Of a DNA stretch of 6,484 nt, positions 1 to 5,753 are shown piece after piece. A program made the translations under genes and the position numbers. The notes below the pieces were generated by a model, which saw nothing but the letters and a program-made list of their open reading frames with translations, was not told the DNA's origin and did no database searches. Position 1 is the first letter of the stretch. Every line of letters begins with the position of its first letter. This DNA is from JAJDNW01 sp039714495. GTDB lineage: Bacteria > Desulfobacterota > Desulfobacteria > Desulfobacterales > B30-G6. The stretch covers positions 1 through 6,484 of the forward strand of contig JBDLJD010000202.1 of NCBI GenBank assembly GCA_039714495.1, given 5' to 3'.

Positions 1-849
1 GTTGCCAGGATGTGGAATATAACCGTTCCTACCGACCTGGGCTTGGCCGATTATTGGGCGAGCCTGATCCAGTGTCTTAAAAAAGACGATCTTATCTTTG
101 AGACCCTTACAGACCTGGACGCCCTGTTTTTGAGAAAAAACCCTCCGTTGAATTACCAGGTAATGGAGCTTTTGGCCCCGGTCAACGACCAGGTGTTCAT
201 GATCAACAGCACCAATGGCCAGATATTGGGCAACAGCAAACTGTACATACTCAATTTTCCGGATATTATTCCCGAGACCCACGTTTCCAGGGATCCGATC
301 CGCCTGAAAAAGATAATCGACGACTTTGGCGGCGCCATGGTGGTCAAGCCTCTCCAGCGTTTTGGCGGGGAAGGGGTCATCAAGGTCAGCAACCGGGATC
401 AGGAAAATCTGAATTCTTTGATCAATTACTATGTAAAGGATTATAAACGCTATCCCGAGCGCGAACAGATCATGGTGCAGGAGTATGTCAACGGTGTCAA
501 AACCAAGGGCGATGTCAGGATACTGCTGCTGAACGGTGAAATCATGGGAGCTTACCGGCGGACGCCCAAAGAAGGGGATTTCAGAACCAATGTGCACGCC
601 GGCGCGACCGTTCACAAGCATACGGTGACCGAAAATGAAAAGAACCTGTGCCTGGCGATAAAAGATAAACTCATCGAAGACGGTCTCTATTTTGTAGGGA
701 TCGATGTGATCGGCGACAAGCTGGTGGAGGTCAATTGCGTGAGTCCTGGCGGTATCCCCAGGATAAACCGTTTTGATAACGTAAACCTGGAATCGGATGT
801 GATCGATTTTATTGAACGGAAAGTAACAGAGTGGAAGAATGAAAATTAA
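1..849 (+). CDS. GshB-like ATP-grasp ligase, 5' end outside window (partial)
   Basis: Probable ATP-dependent carboxylate-amine ligase of the glutathione synthetase type, cytoplasmic. The frame is open from base 1. The ATG at 10 is probably internal, because the segment DLDALFLRKNPP (residues 35-46 counted from that ATG) matches DLDVILMRKDPP near residue 80 of E. coli GshB, as I recall that sequence. About 40-45 N-terminal residues are therefore upstream. From the ATG at 10, the central ATP-grasp part has VVKPLQRFGGEGVIKV (111-126, ATP-binding lysine and glycine-rich loop), VQEYV (156-160) and GDVRILLLNGE (167-177). The C-terminal part has NVHAG (194-198), then FVGIDVIGDKLVEVN (228-242) with the metal-binding Asp/Glu/Asn pattern. 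After that E. coli GshB has SPTCIRE, but here it is SPGGIPR (245-251), so the amino substrate may not be glycine. The 3' end overlaps the binding-protein gene by 11 nt, which suggests co-transcription and coupled translation. The fold is confident; the exact reaction is not. Confidence 0.88.
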   Translation, partial: VARMWNITVPTDLGLADYWASLIQCLKKDDLIFETLTDLDALFLRKNPPLNYQVMELLAPVNDQVFMINSTNGQILGNSKLYILNFPDIIPETHVSRDPIRLKKIIDDFGGAMVVKPLQRFGGEGVIKVSNRDQENLNSLINYYVKDYKRYPEREQIMVQEYVNGVKTKGDVRILLLNGEIMGAYRRTPKEGDFRTNVHAGATVHKHTVTENEKNLCLAIKDKLIEDGLYFVGIDVIGDKLVEVNCVSPGGIPRINRFDNVNLESDVIDFIERKVTEWKNEN

Positions 850-2584
850 AACACGCTTTCAAATTAAAATGCAGGCAGCCACCAGACTGATGGGGCTGCT
901 GATGGGGGGCCTGCTTTTTGGCCTTCTCGTTTCCTGCCAACCTGAAACACCGCAACGCCTTTTGCGCATCGGTTTGCCCGAAGAGCCGAGAACGCTCAAC
1001 ATCTGGCTGGCCAGCGACGCCAATTCAAGAAAAATTCTAACCCAGATTTATCAGCCCCTCTATACCCGCCATCCTGAAACACTGGAGTTGATCCCCTGGA
1101 TGGCTGCCGAGGATCCGATTTACGACAAGGAGAAGATTGCCTATACCGTCAAACTCAGGCACGCCAAATGGGCGGACGGATCTGATTTTACGGCCGATGA
1201 CGTGGTGTTCACCGGAAAAATCATCAAAGAATTCAAAGTGCCCAGGTATTCGAGCAAGTGGAAAGCCATCAAGAAGATCGAGACACCAGATGACCACACG
1301 GTTATTTTCTATTTAAAAAAACCAACCGCTGTGTTCCTGTCCAGGGCATTGACCGCCCCCATGGTCTCACGCCAGGAGTGGGAGGCTGTCACCACGGAGG
1401 CCAAAAAGAAAGAAAAGCCCCTCCGGTCACTCCAGAACCACGAAATCAGTAATCCTTTGGGCACAGGTCCCTTTGTCGTAAAGGCTTACAAGGGCGGCGC
1501 CTATCTCCACATGCAGAAGAATCCGCACTTTTTCGGTTCAGGTCAACACATCGGCGGGCATTTGCTGGGTCCCTATATCGATGAGATTCTGTTTAAATTC
1601 TATGGTACGTCGGATGTGGCCATCCTAGCTTTGAAAAAGGGGAATATCGACATGTTCTGGTGGGGCTTGCAACCGGGGTATCTCGACGATCTGCAAAAAG
1701 AAGCGGATATCCAGGTTTTTCACAATCAGAAAAGCGCTTTGTACTATATGGGTTTCAATCTAAGGAAACCGCCGTTTGACAATGTGGTATTACGGAAGGC
1801 CATCGCCACTATCATTGACAAAGATTTTATTATTTCGCGCATCCTGCAGGGGTATGGGACCGTTCTGCATTCGGTGGTCCCCCCGGGGAACACATTCTGG
1901 CACAACCCCCAAGTGTCGCATTATGGTGATGGTTTGAGCCATGATGAGCGCCTCAAGATAGCATATGAGATGTTGAAGGAGGCCGGGTATTCCTGGACAG
2001 ATCCCCCGGTGGATGCAGACGGCAAGGTGGTGAAAGGCAAGGAATTGCATCTACCCGATGGAAAGCCTATGGAGCGATTCACTATTCTGACCCCTCCGGC
2101 CGACTACGACCCCCGTCGGGCTTTTGCAGGTCTCATGATTCAGGAGTGGCTGCGTGATATGGGGATGCCGGCTTATGCGCGTCCCATGGCCTTTAGTGCC
2201 CTTCTGCAGCAGGTGAAAGGTAAACGGGATTTCGATGCCTTTATCCTGGGGTATGGGAAACTCAACCTGGATCCGGATTACGTGGGTACGTTTTTCTATT
2301 CTAAACAGGATAAGGAACGCGGCTGGAACATGAGCGGCTACAAGAACAAGGCCTTTGATAAACTCAGGAACAAGCAGCGCGGTGAGATGGATGTGGACAA
2401 GCGCCGGGAAATACTGTGGGAGATGCAGCGGATCCTTCTGGAAGATGTCCCTTACATACCCCTTTACAACCCCAATGTGTTGGAAGCCGCTCGGAAAGAC
2501 CGCGTTTCCGGATGGGTGGAGAAGGTCGAGGGCATCGGGAGCATCTGGTCGTTTTGCGTGGTCAAACCTATTGGTGATCGATGA
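839..2584 (+). CDS. Peptide-type ABC transporter solute-binding lipoprotein (SBP family 5)
   Basis: Extracytoplasmic ligand-binding subunit of a Dpp/Opp/Gsi-class importer, 581 aa, near the usual 500-600 for the family. The N-terminus has a basic n-region (residues 1-17), a hydrophobic stretch (18-31) and a lipobox LVSC with Cys33 as the expected lipidated residue. Gln at +2 gives no sign of inner-membrane retention. Family landmarks follow: LRIGLPEEPRTLN (42-54), WADGSDFTADDVVFT (111-125), LGTGPF (207-212), YYMGFNLRKPPFDNVVLRKAI (302-322, in outline), and the C-terminal VPYIPLYN (537-544). The ATG at 839 is preferred over the one at 869 because it gives a normal charged n-region and because nothing like a ribosome binding site precedes 869. 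The site before 839 is itself weak (GGAAG, close spacing), which fits coupling to the overlapping ligase. Ligand specificity cannot be read from the sequence: dipeptides, oligopeptides, glutathione, nickel chelates and sugars are all served by this family. Confidence 0.95.
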   Translation: MKIKTRFQIKMQAATRLMGLLMGGLLFGLLVSCQPETPQRLLRIGLPEEPRTLNIWLASDANSRKILTQIYQPLYTRHPETLELIPWMAAEDPIYDKEKIAYTVKLRHAKWADGSDFTADDVVFTGKIIKEFKVPRYSSKWKAIKKIETPDDHTVIFYLKKPTAVFLSRALTAPMVSRQEWEAVTTEAKKKEKPLRSLQNHEISNPLGTGPFVVKAYKGGAYLHMQKNPHFFGSGQHIGGHLLGPYIDEILFKFYGTSDVAILALKKGNIDMFWWGLQPGYLDDLQKEADIQVFHNQKSALYYMGFNLRKPPFDNVVLRKAIATIIDKDFIISRILQGYGTVLHSVVPPGNTFWHNPQVSHYGDGLSHDERLKIAYEMLKEAGYSWTDPPVDADGKVVKGKELHLPDGKPMERFTILTPPADYDPRRAFAGLMIQEWLRDMGMPAYARPMAFSALLQQVKGKRDFDAFILGYGKLNLDPDYVGTFFYSKQDKERGWNMSGYKNKAFDKLRNKQRGEMDVDKRREILWEMQRILLEDVPYIPLYNPNVLEAARKDRVSGWVEKVEGIGSIWSFCVVKPIGDR

Positions 2585-2703
2585 CTTGGAACGAGATGAA
2601 TGATAGACCATTAAATACACTAGCCATTGAACAATCCCGCGGCAATTTAGAAAAACCTGCTCTAAAAAGGCAGCGCTATCGAAAAGGGCCAAAAGAGGCA
2701 TAA
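2581..2703 (+). CDS. Possible 40-aa small ORF between binding protein and permease (doubtful)
   Basis: An unbroken frame of 40 codons starts with an ATG that overlaps the binding-protein stop as ATGA and ends 3 nt before the permease ATG, so it fills the gap almost exactly. The product begins MTWNEMNDRPLNTL. Its C-terminal part is strongly basic, with seven Lys/Arg in residues 25-38. It has no hydrophobic segment, no signal peptide and no motif I recognise. The only upstream purine-rich site (GGTGA, 2573-2577) is too close for good initiation, so translation would rely on termination-reinitiation. Forty open codons are not rare by chance, and codon choice (TTA, CTA, AGA) looks unlike the neighbours. 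It may simply be a spacer. Unknown function; recorded because of its exact fit. Confidence 0.2.
   Translation: MTWNEMNDRPLNTLAIEQSRGNLEKPALKRQRYRKGPKEA
2694..2698 (+). promoter_or_regulatory. Ribosome binding site for the DppB-like permease
   Basis: AGAGG lies 8 nt before the ATG at 2707, a standard Shine-Dalgarno position. It supports that start and lies inside the 3' end of the doubtful small ORF, whose translation, if real, would run across it. Confidence 0.65.
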
Positions 2704-2706
2704 AAT

Positions 2707-3684
2707 ATGGAGATCAGAAAATTTATTCTCAGGAGAGTGGTGGAGATAGCCATTATCTTTTTCGTGATTCTGACGATTCTGTTTGTACTGTTTCGTGTGG
2801 CGCCCGGGGATCCGGTGGCCCGGATGGTCGATCCCATGTGGACCCCTGAAGAAGTCGAACACGTCATGTCCCAGCTGGGGCTGGATCAACCCATATGGAC
2901 CCAGTATCTTTTTTACCTGAAAAATTTTTTCAGTGGCAATTTTGGTGTGTCGTTTCATTATGGTGAGCCTGTTCAGAATATTATCTGGAACCGCCTGCCC
3001 AACACCATCCTGTTGTTCACAACCTCCACGATTCTGGCCGCCCTGGCCGGCGTATTTTTCGGTAAAATCGCTGCCTGGAGAAAAGGAAGAAAAAGCGACA
3101 CCTGGATGACCATCAGTGCGCTGGTCTGCCACACGCTTTTTGTACCCTGGTTTGCCCTGATGCTGGTGTGGATTCTAGGGTATAAGGTGGGGTGGTTCCC
3201 GTTGAACGGCATCATTTCTCCCGAGGTGTGGGTGCATGAAGACACCAACTTTTTGGTAAAGGCCCTGGATGTGGTGCACCATATGCTGCTTCCCCTGCTG
3301 ACCCTGTTTGTGATTCAGATGGGCTCCTACCTGTTGTTGATGCGCAGCAGCATGCTGGGAACCCTGAAAGAGGACTATATCATCACCGCCCGGGCAAAAG
3401 GGCTGACGGAAAAGGTAATACGGAACCATCATGCAGCCAGAAATGCGGCGTTGCCGGTGATCACCAGTATCGGTTTGAGCCTGGCATTTTCCATTAACGG
3501 CGGGGCTTTGACCGAGACGGTCTTTACATGGCCGGGCATCGGTAAGGAACTGGTGTTCGCCGTGGGCAACAACGATTATCCCCTGGCTCAGGCCTGTTTT
3601 TTGTTGATCGCTGCCGTTGTTTTAACGGCTAACTTGATTGTCGATGTGCTTTATGCGTACCTGGATCCGAGAATCCGCTATTAA
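2707..3684 (+). CDS. ABC transporter permease, DppB/OppB type
   Basis: First inner-membrane channel subunit of the importer, 325 aa, typical for the family (about 300-340). The N-terminal segment FILRRVVEIAIIFFVILTIL (6-25) is the usual first membrane helix, followed by the FRVAPGDP motif (29-36) common to OppB-type proteins. A periplasmic region to about residue 98 follows, then further hydrophobic segments near 99-120, 135-158, 190-212 and 293-316. The cytoplasmic EAA loop that docks onto the ATPase is clear at about 222-251 (EDYIITARAKGLTEKVIRN, then RNAALP). The C-terminus ends LDPRIRY, a usual family ending. The start has a good ribosome binding site. It pairs with the next gene to form a heterodimeric channel, and no anomaly is seen. 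Confidence 0.95.
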   Translation: MEIRKFILRRVVEIAIIFFVILTILFVLFRVAPGDPVARMVDPMWTPEEVEHVMSQLGLDQPIWTQYLFYLKNFFSGNFGVSFHYGEPVQNIIWNRLPNTILLFTTSTILAALAGVFFGKIAAWRKGRKSDTWMTISALVCHTLFVPWFALMLVWILGYKVGWFPLNGIISPEVWVHEDTNFLVKALDVVHHMLLPLLTLFVIQMGSYLLLMRSSMLGTLKEDYIITARAKGLTEKVIRNHHAARNAALPVITSIGLSLAFSINGGALTETVFTWPGIGKELVFAVGNNDYPLAQACFLLIAAVVLTANLIVDVLYAYLDPRIRY

Positions 3685-3691
3685 AAAAGTG

Positions 3692-3708
3692 CCATTGCCG
3701 CGCAATGG
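3692..3708 (+). repeat. Perfect 7-bp hairpin between the two permease genes
   Basis: CCATTGC (3692-3698) and GCAATGG (3702-3708) are perfect inverted complements around a 3-nt CGC loop, 7 nt after the permease stop codon. No T-run follows, so it is not a convincing intrinsic terminator. It could protect the upstream message from 3' exonucleases or tune expression between the two permeases. The ATG at 3705 falls inside its right arm, which argues against that codon as a start. Confidence 0.6.
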
Positions 3709-3725
3709 ATTGTCCCATTAACTTT

Positions 3726-3732
3726 AAAAGAG
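3726..3732 (+). promoter_or_regulatory. Ribosome binding site that sets the DppC-like start at 3741
   Basis: AAAAGAG lies 8 nt before the ATG at 3741. The alternative in-frame ATG at 3705 has only a pyrimidine/GC-mixed stretch ahead of it and sits in a hairpin arm. This site decides in favour of the shorter protein. Confidence 0.6.
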
Positions 3733-3740
3733 CTGAATAC

Positions 3741-4649
3741 ATGAACACACCATCTGAAAGAATTCATCTGTTTGGCCGGTTGGCCAAGGGTTGGGCGGTT
3801 TTCAGGAAAAACCTGCTGGGCAAGATGGGGCTGACCCTAATGATGATCTTTGCCCTCATGGCCCTGGCTAGTTTTGTCACGCCGTTTCTCGACCCCATGT
3901 ATGACCCCATGACCGGCGTGGACCCAGAGATATCACATGCGACCGGGCCGAGCATGCGCCACTGGATGGGAACCGATTTCATCGGGCGGGACATCTTCAC
4001 CCAGCTTCTGGAAGGCGCCAAGATCGCCTTCATGGTGGGTCTGTCAGCGGCTTTCATCAGCATCGTGCTGGGCACGATCATCGGTATGCTTGCAGGCTAT
4101 ATGGGCAGAGTGGTGGATACCCTGCTCATGCGTCTGGCTGATATGATTATGGTCATGCCGTCTCTGTTGATTCTGCTGCTTCTGGCGGCTCTTTTTGGAC
4201 AACTCAATATTTGGCTGATCGTCCTCTTGATAGCACTGTTAAGATGGCCCGGCGTATCCCGGGTGATCCGGGCACAGACGCTGACACTGAAGCAGCGGCC
4301 CTTTATCGAAGCGGCCAAGGTGGCCGGGGCATCCCATTTGAGGATCATATTTCGTCACATCATGCCCAATGTCCTGCCCCTATCCTTTCTCTACATGACG
4401 TTTCGGGTGACATCCGCCATTCTGGTGGAGGCGGCCCTGGCATTTCTGGGGTTTGGAGATCCCAGCCAGGTGAGCTGGGGGATGATGCTGCAGTGGGTCT
4501 GGAAAACAGGCCATATGTTTCAAGCACCATACTGGCTGTTACCACCGGGAATCTGTATATCCCTGCTCACCCTCTCTTTTTACATGCTGGGGCGAGCCAT
4601 GGATGAGGTTCTTGACCCAAGGCTAAGGAAAGAGGAGCATTCGGATTAA
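3741..4649 (+). CDS. ABC transporter permease, DppC/OppC type
   Basis: Second inner-membrane channel subunit, 302 aa from the chosen start; an upstream in-frame ATG at 3705 would add 12 residues. The N-terminal OppC_N-type region has the FRKNLLGKMGLTLM stretch (21-34) leading into the first helix (about 30-49). The family landmark HWMGTDFIGRDIFTQLLEGAK (74-94, in outline) precedes helices near 97-120, 133-153, 155-168, 215-238 and 268-288. The EAA loop is at about 186-213 (RPFIEAAKVAGASHLRII, then RHIMPNVLP), with the canonical EAA and Gly residues. AFLGFGDPSQVSWGMML (234-250) and the ending DEVLDPRLR (288-296) are typical of the OppC group. It follows the DppB-like gene by 56 nt and is separated from the ATPase gene by 1 nt, so co-expression with the ATPase is very likely. 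Confidence 0.95.
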   Translation: MNTPSERIHLFGRLAKGWAVFRKNLLGKMGLTLMMIFALMALASFVTPFLDPMYDPMTGVDPEISHATGPSMRHWMGTDFIGRDIFTQLLEGAKIAFMVGLSAAFISIVLGTIIGMLAGYMGRVVDTLLMRLADMIMVMPSLLILLLLAALFGQLNIWLIVLLIALLRWPGVSRVIRAQTLTLKQRPFIEAAKVAGASHLRIIFRHIMPNVLPLSFLYMTFRVTSAILVEAALAFLGFGDPSQVSWGMMLQWVWKTGHMFQAPYWLLPPGICISLLTLSFYMLGRAMDEVLDPRLRKEEHSD

Positions 4650-4650
4650 T

Positions 4651-5613
4651 ATGACATTGTTATCGGTTGAAAACTTGTGTGTCAGCTACCAGACGAAAAA
4701 CGGTGTATTGAATGCGGTAGATGATGTTTCGTTTCATTTGGAAGAGGGGCGTTCACTGGGATTCGTGGGTGAGTCCGGCTGCGGCAAAACCACAATCGGC
4801 ATGGCGCTGATGGGTCTTTTACCAGAAAATGGGATGATAACCCAGGGGCGGATTCTTTATAATGACAGGGACCTTGTCCAGCTGTCGGATGAAGCCATGC
4901 GTGCGGTGCGCTGGAATGACATCGCCATGATATTTCAGGCTGCCATGAACGCGCTGAATCCAGTCCACCGCGTTCATGAACAGATTCGGGAGGCCATCGT
5001 GGCCCACCACCCGGACACGCCTCAGGCGGAGCTGCAAAAGCGGGTTGAAATGCTGTTCGATCTTGTGGAGATACCCAGAGACCGCATGCAGGATTTTCCC
5101 CATCAATTCAGTGGTGGTATGAAGCAGCGGGCAATTATCGCCATGGCTCTGGCCTGCGATCCCAGACTGGTTATAGCCGATGAACCCACCACGGCCCTGG
5201 ATGTGGTTGTACAGGATCAGATCTTGCAGGAGATAAAGACCATTCAGGACCAAATGAATATCAGTGTCATCTTTATTTCCCATGACATTGCCGTGGTGGC
5301 GGATGTCTGCCATGACATTGCGGTGATGTTTGCCGGGCAAATCGTGGAATTCGGTACGCGTGAGGAAGTGTTCAATACGCCTATCCACCCTTACACACGC
5401 CTGCTGCTTTCTTCCTATCTGACGCTGGATGGGGAAAAGCCGGAACCGTCGACCATCCCAGGGAAGACCCCCAATCTGATCACCCCACCGGTTGGTTGTC
5501 GCTTTTACAAACAGTGCTCTCAAGCGTCCTCGGAATGTGAGAACAGTGCACCGGAATATCGTCAGGTATCGCCTACGCACAGAGCGTTATGTAATGTGGT
5601 TGCCTATGTGTAA
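4651..5613 (+). CDS. ABC transporter ATPase, DppD/OppD type, with four-Cys C-terminal tail
   Basis: First of two different ATPase subunits, cytoplasmic, 320 aa (family usually 320-340). Motifs in order: Walker A GESGCGKTT (40-48, Lys46), Q-loop MIFQ (93-96), signature FSGGMKQR (153-160, Phe in place of the usual Leu), Walker B LVIADE (173-178), D-loop ALD (182-184) and H-loop His211. The oligopeptide-transporter C-terminal extension starts at about NTPIHPYTR (242-250). It carries Cys283, Cys289, Cys296 and Cys314, the spacing known from DppD/OppD-type proteins in which these cysteines hold an iron-sulfur cluster. The start at 4651 is 1 nt after the permease stop. An AGGAG site (4633-4637) inside the permease gene is 13 nt away, slightly long, so translational coupling probably helps. 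It would pair with the next ATPase. Confidence 0.96.
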   Translation: MTLLSVENLCVSYQTKNGVLNAVDDVSFHLEEGRSLGFVGESGCGKTTIGMALMGLLPENGMITQGRILYNDRDLVQLSDEAMRAVRWNDIAMIFQAAMNALNPVHRVHEQIREAIVAHHPDTPQAELQKRVEMLFDLVEIPRDRMQDFPHQFSGGMKQRAIIAMALACDPRLVIADEPTTALDVVVQDQILQEIKTIQDQMNISVIFISHDIAVVADVCHDIAVMFAGQIVEFGTREEVFNTPIHPYTRLLLSSYLTLDGEKPEPSTIPGKTPNLITPPVGCRFYKQCSQASSECENSAPEYRQVSPTHRALCNVVAYV

Positions 5614-5656
5614 AGAACGCTTTTATTTTAAATCATTATTAATCATACACATTAGA

Positions 5657-5681
5657 AACATGCATCCGTACGGTTGATGTT
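5657..5681 (+). promoter_or_regulatory. Imperfect dyad centred on CCGTACGG (operator-like)
   Basis: An 8-bp palindrome CCGTACGG (5665-5672) is flanked by matching outer arms AACAT (5657-5661) and ATGTT (5677-5681), with one mismatch and one bulge between. Its left edge overlaps the left arm of the longer inverted repeat by 4 nt, so the two RNA folds could compete. It might be an operator. No regulator gene is in the window to link it to. Confidence 0.3.
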
Positions 5682-5712
5682 AACAAATCAGGTTTTGGGA
5701 TAGGTATATTAT
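5680..5712 (+). promoter_or_regulatory. Weak sigma-70-like promoter candidate for the DppF-like gene
   Basis: TTAACA (5680-5685, five of six to TTGACA) is followed after 19 nt by TATATT (5705-5710), or after 21 nt by TATTAT (5707-5712). The spacing is longer than the preferred 17 nt. In such AT-rich sequence hexamers like these arise easily, so this is only a candidate. A start site here would leave a short leader containing the right arm of the inverted repeat. Confidence 0.22.
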
Positions 5713-5753
5713 CCTCAAATGGTGCTCACTGTTTCTAATGAAGGACAGGCAAA

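Larger units (their letters stand above)
5650..5740 (+). repeat. Perfect 11-bp inverted repeat with 69-nt interior
   Basis: CATTAGAAACA (5650-5660) and TGTTTCTAATG (5730-5740) are exact reverse complements. The right arm ends directly against the AAGGA ribosome binding site (5741-5745) of the DppF-like gene. In RNA the arms could close a roughly 90-nt stem-loop just upstream of that site. In DNA they could be paired sites for a regulator or the ends of a small relic element. No matching target duplications flank it. Confidence 0.55.
5614..5753 (+). other. AT-rich 140-nt intergenic region before the DppF-like gene
   Basis: D- and F-type ATPase genes in such operons are commonly adjacent or overlapping, so this gap is longer than expected. 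It holds a T-rich stretch (5621-5629), AATCAT twice at a 10-nt interval (5631 and 5641), an 11-bp inverted repeat (5650-5660 and 5730-5740), an imperfect dyad (5657-5681) and promoter-like hexamers. No convincing coding frame or strong intrinsic terminator is seen. A weak stem (5581-5588 with 5616-5623) precedes the T-rich stretch, but its loop is 27 nt long. Confidence 0.6.

Noticed and set aside
10..12. ATG at 10 as the true start of the ligase
   Set aside because: The frame is open to base 1, and comparison with E. coli GshB places this Met about 45 residues into the protein, so it is internal.
2051..2701. Antisense open frame (216 codons) opposite the 3' part of the binding-protein gene
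   Set aside because: It lies almost entirely over a well-supported coding region, has no motif and shows no sign of its own translation start.
4211..4606. Same-strand alternative frame (131 codons) inside the DppC-like gene
   Set aside because: The permease frame carries the EAA loop and membrane helices across the same bases, and the alternative product is low in recognisable features.
4819..5580. Long antisense open frame (253 codons) opposite the D-type ATPase gene
   Set aside because: It lies wholly inside a gene with all ABC ATPase motifs, and its product shows no recognisable domain. It is best explained as a codon-bias shadow.
5581..5629. Possible intrinsic terminator after the D-type ATPase gene
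   Set aside because: The stem (5581-5588 with 5616-5623) includes a G-U pair, closes a 27-nt loop and overlaps the coding end. The T-rich stretch is interrupted. Too weak to call.
5492..5677. Alternative 61-codon frame running from the D-type ATPase gene into the gap
   Set aside because: Most of it overlaps the cysteine tail coding region in another frame. There is no ribosome binding site or recognisable product.
5650..5740. A transposon-derived miniature element bounded by the 11-bp inverted repeat
   Set aside because: No target-site duplication is visible outside the arms and no second copy lies in the window, so the repeat is reported without calling it mobile.
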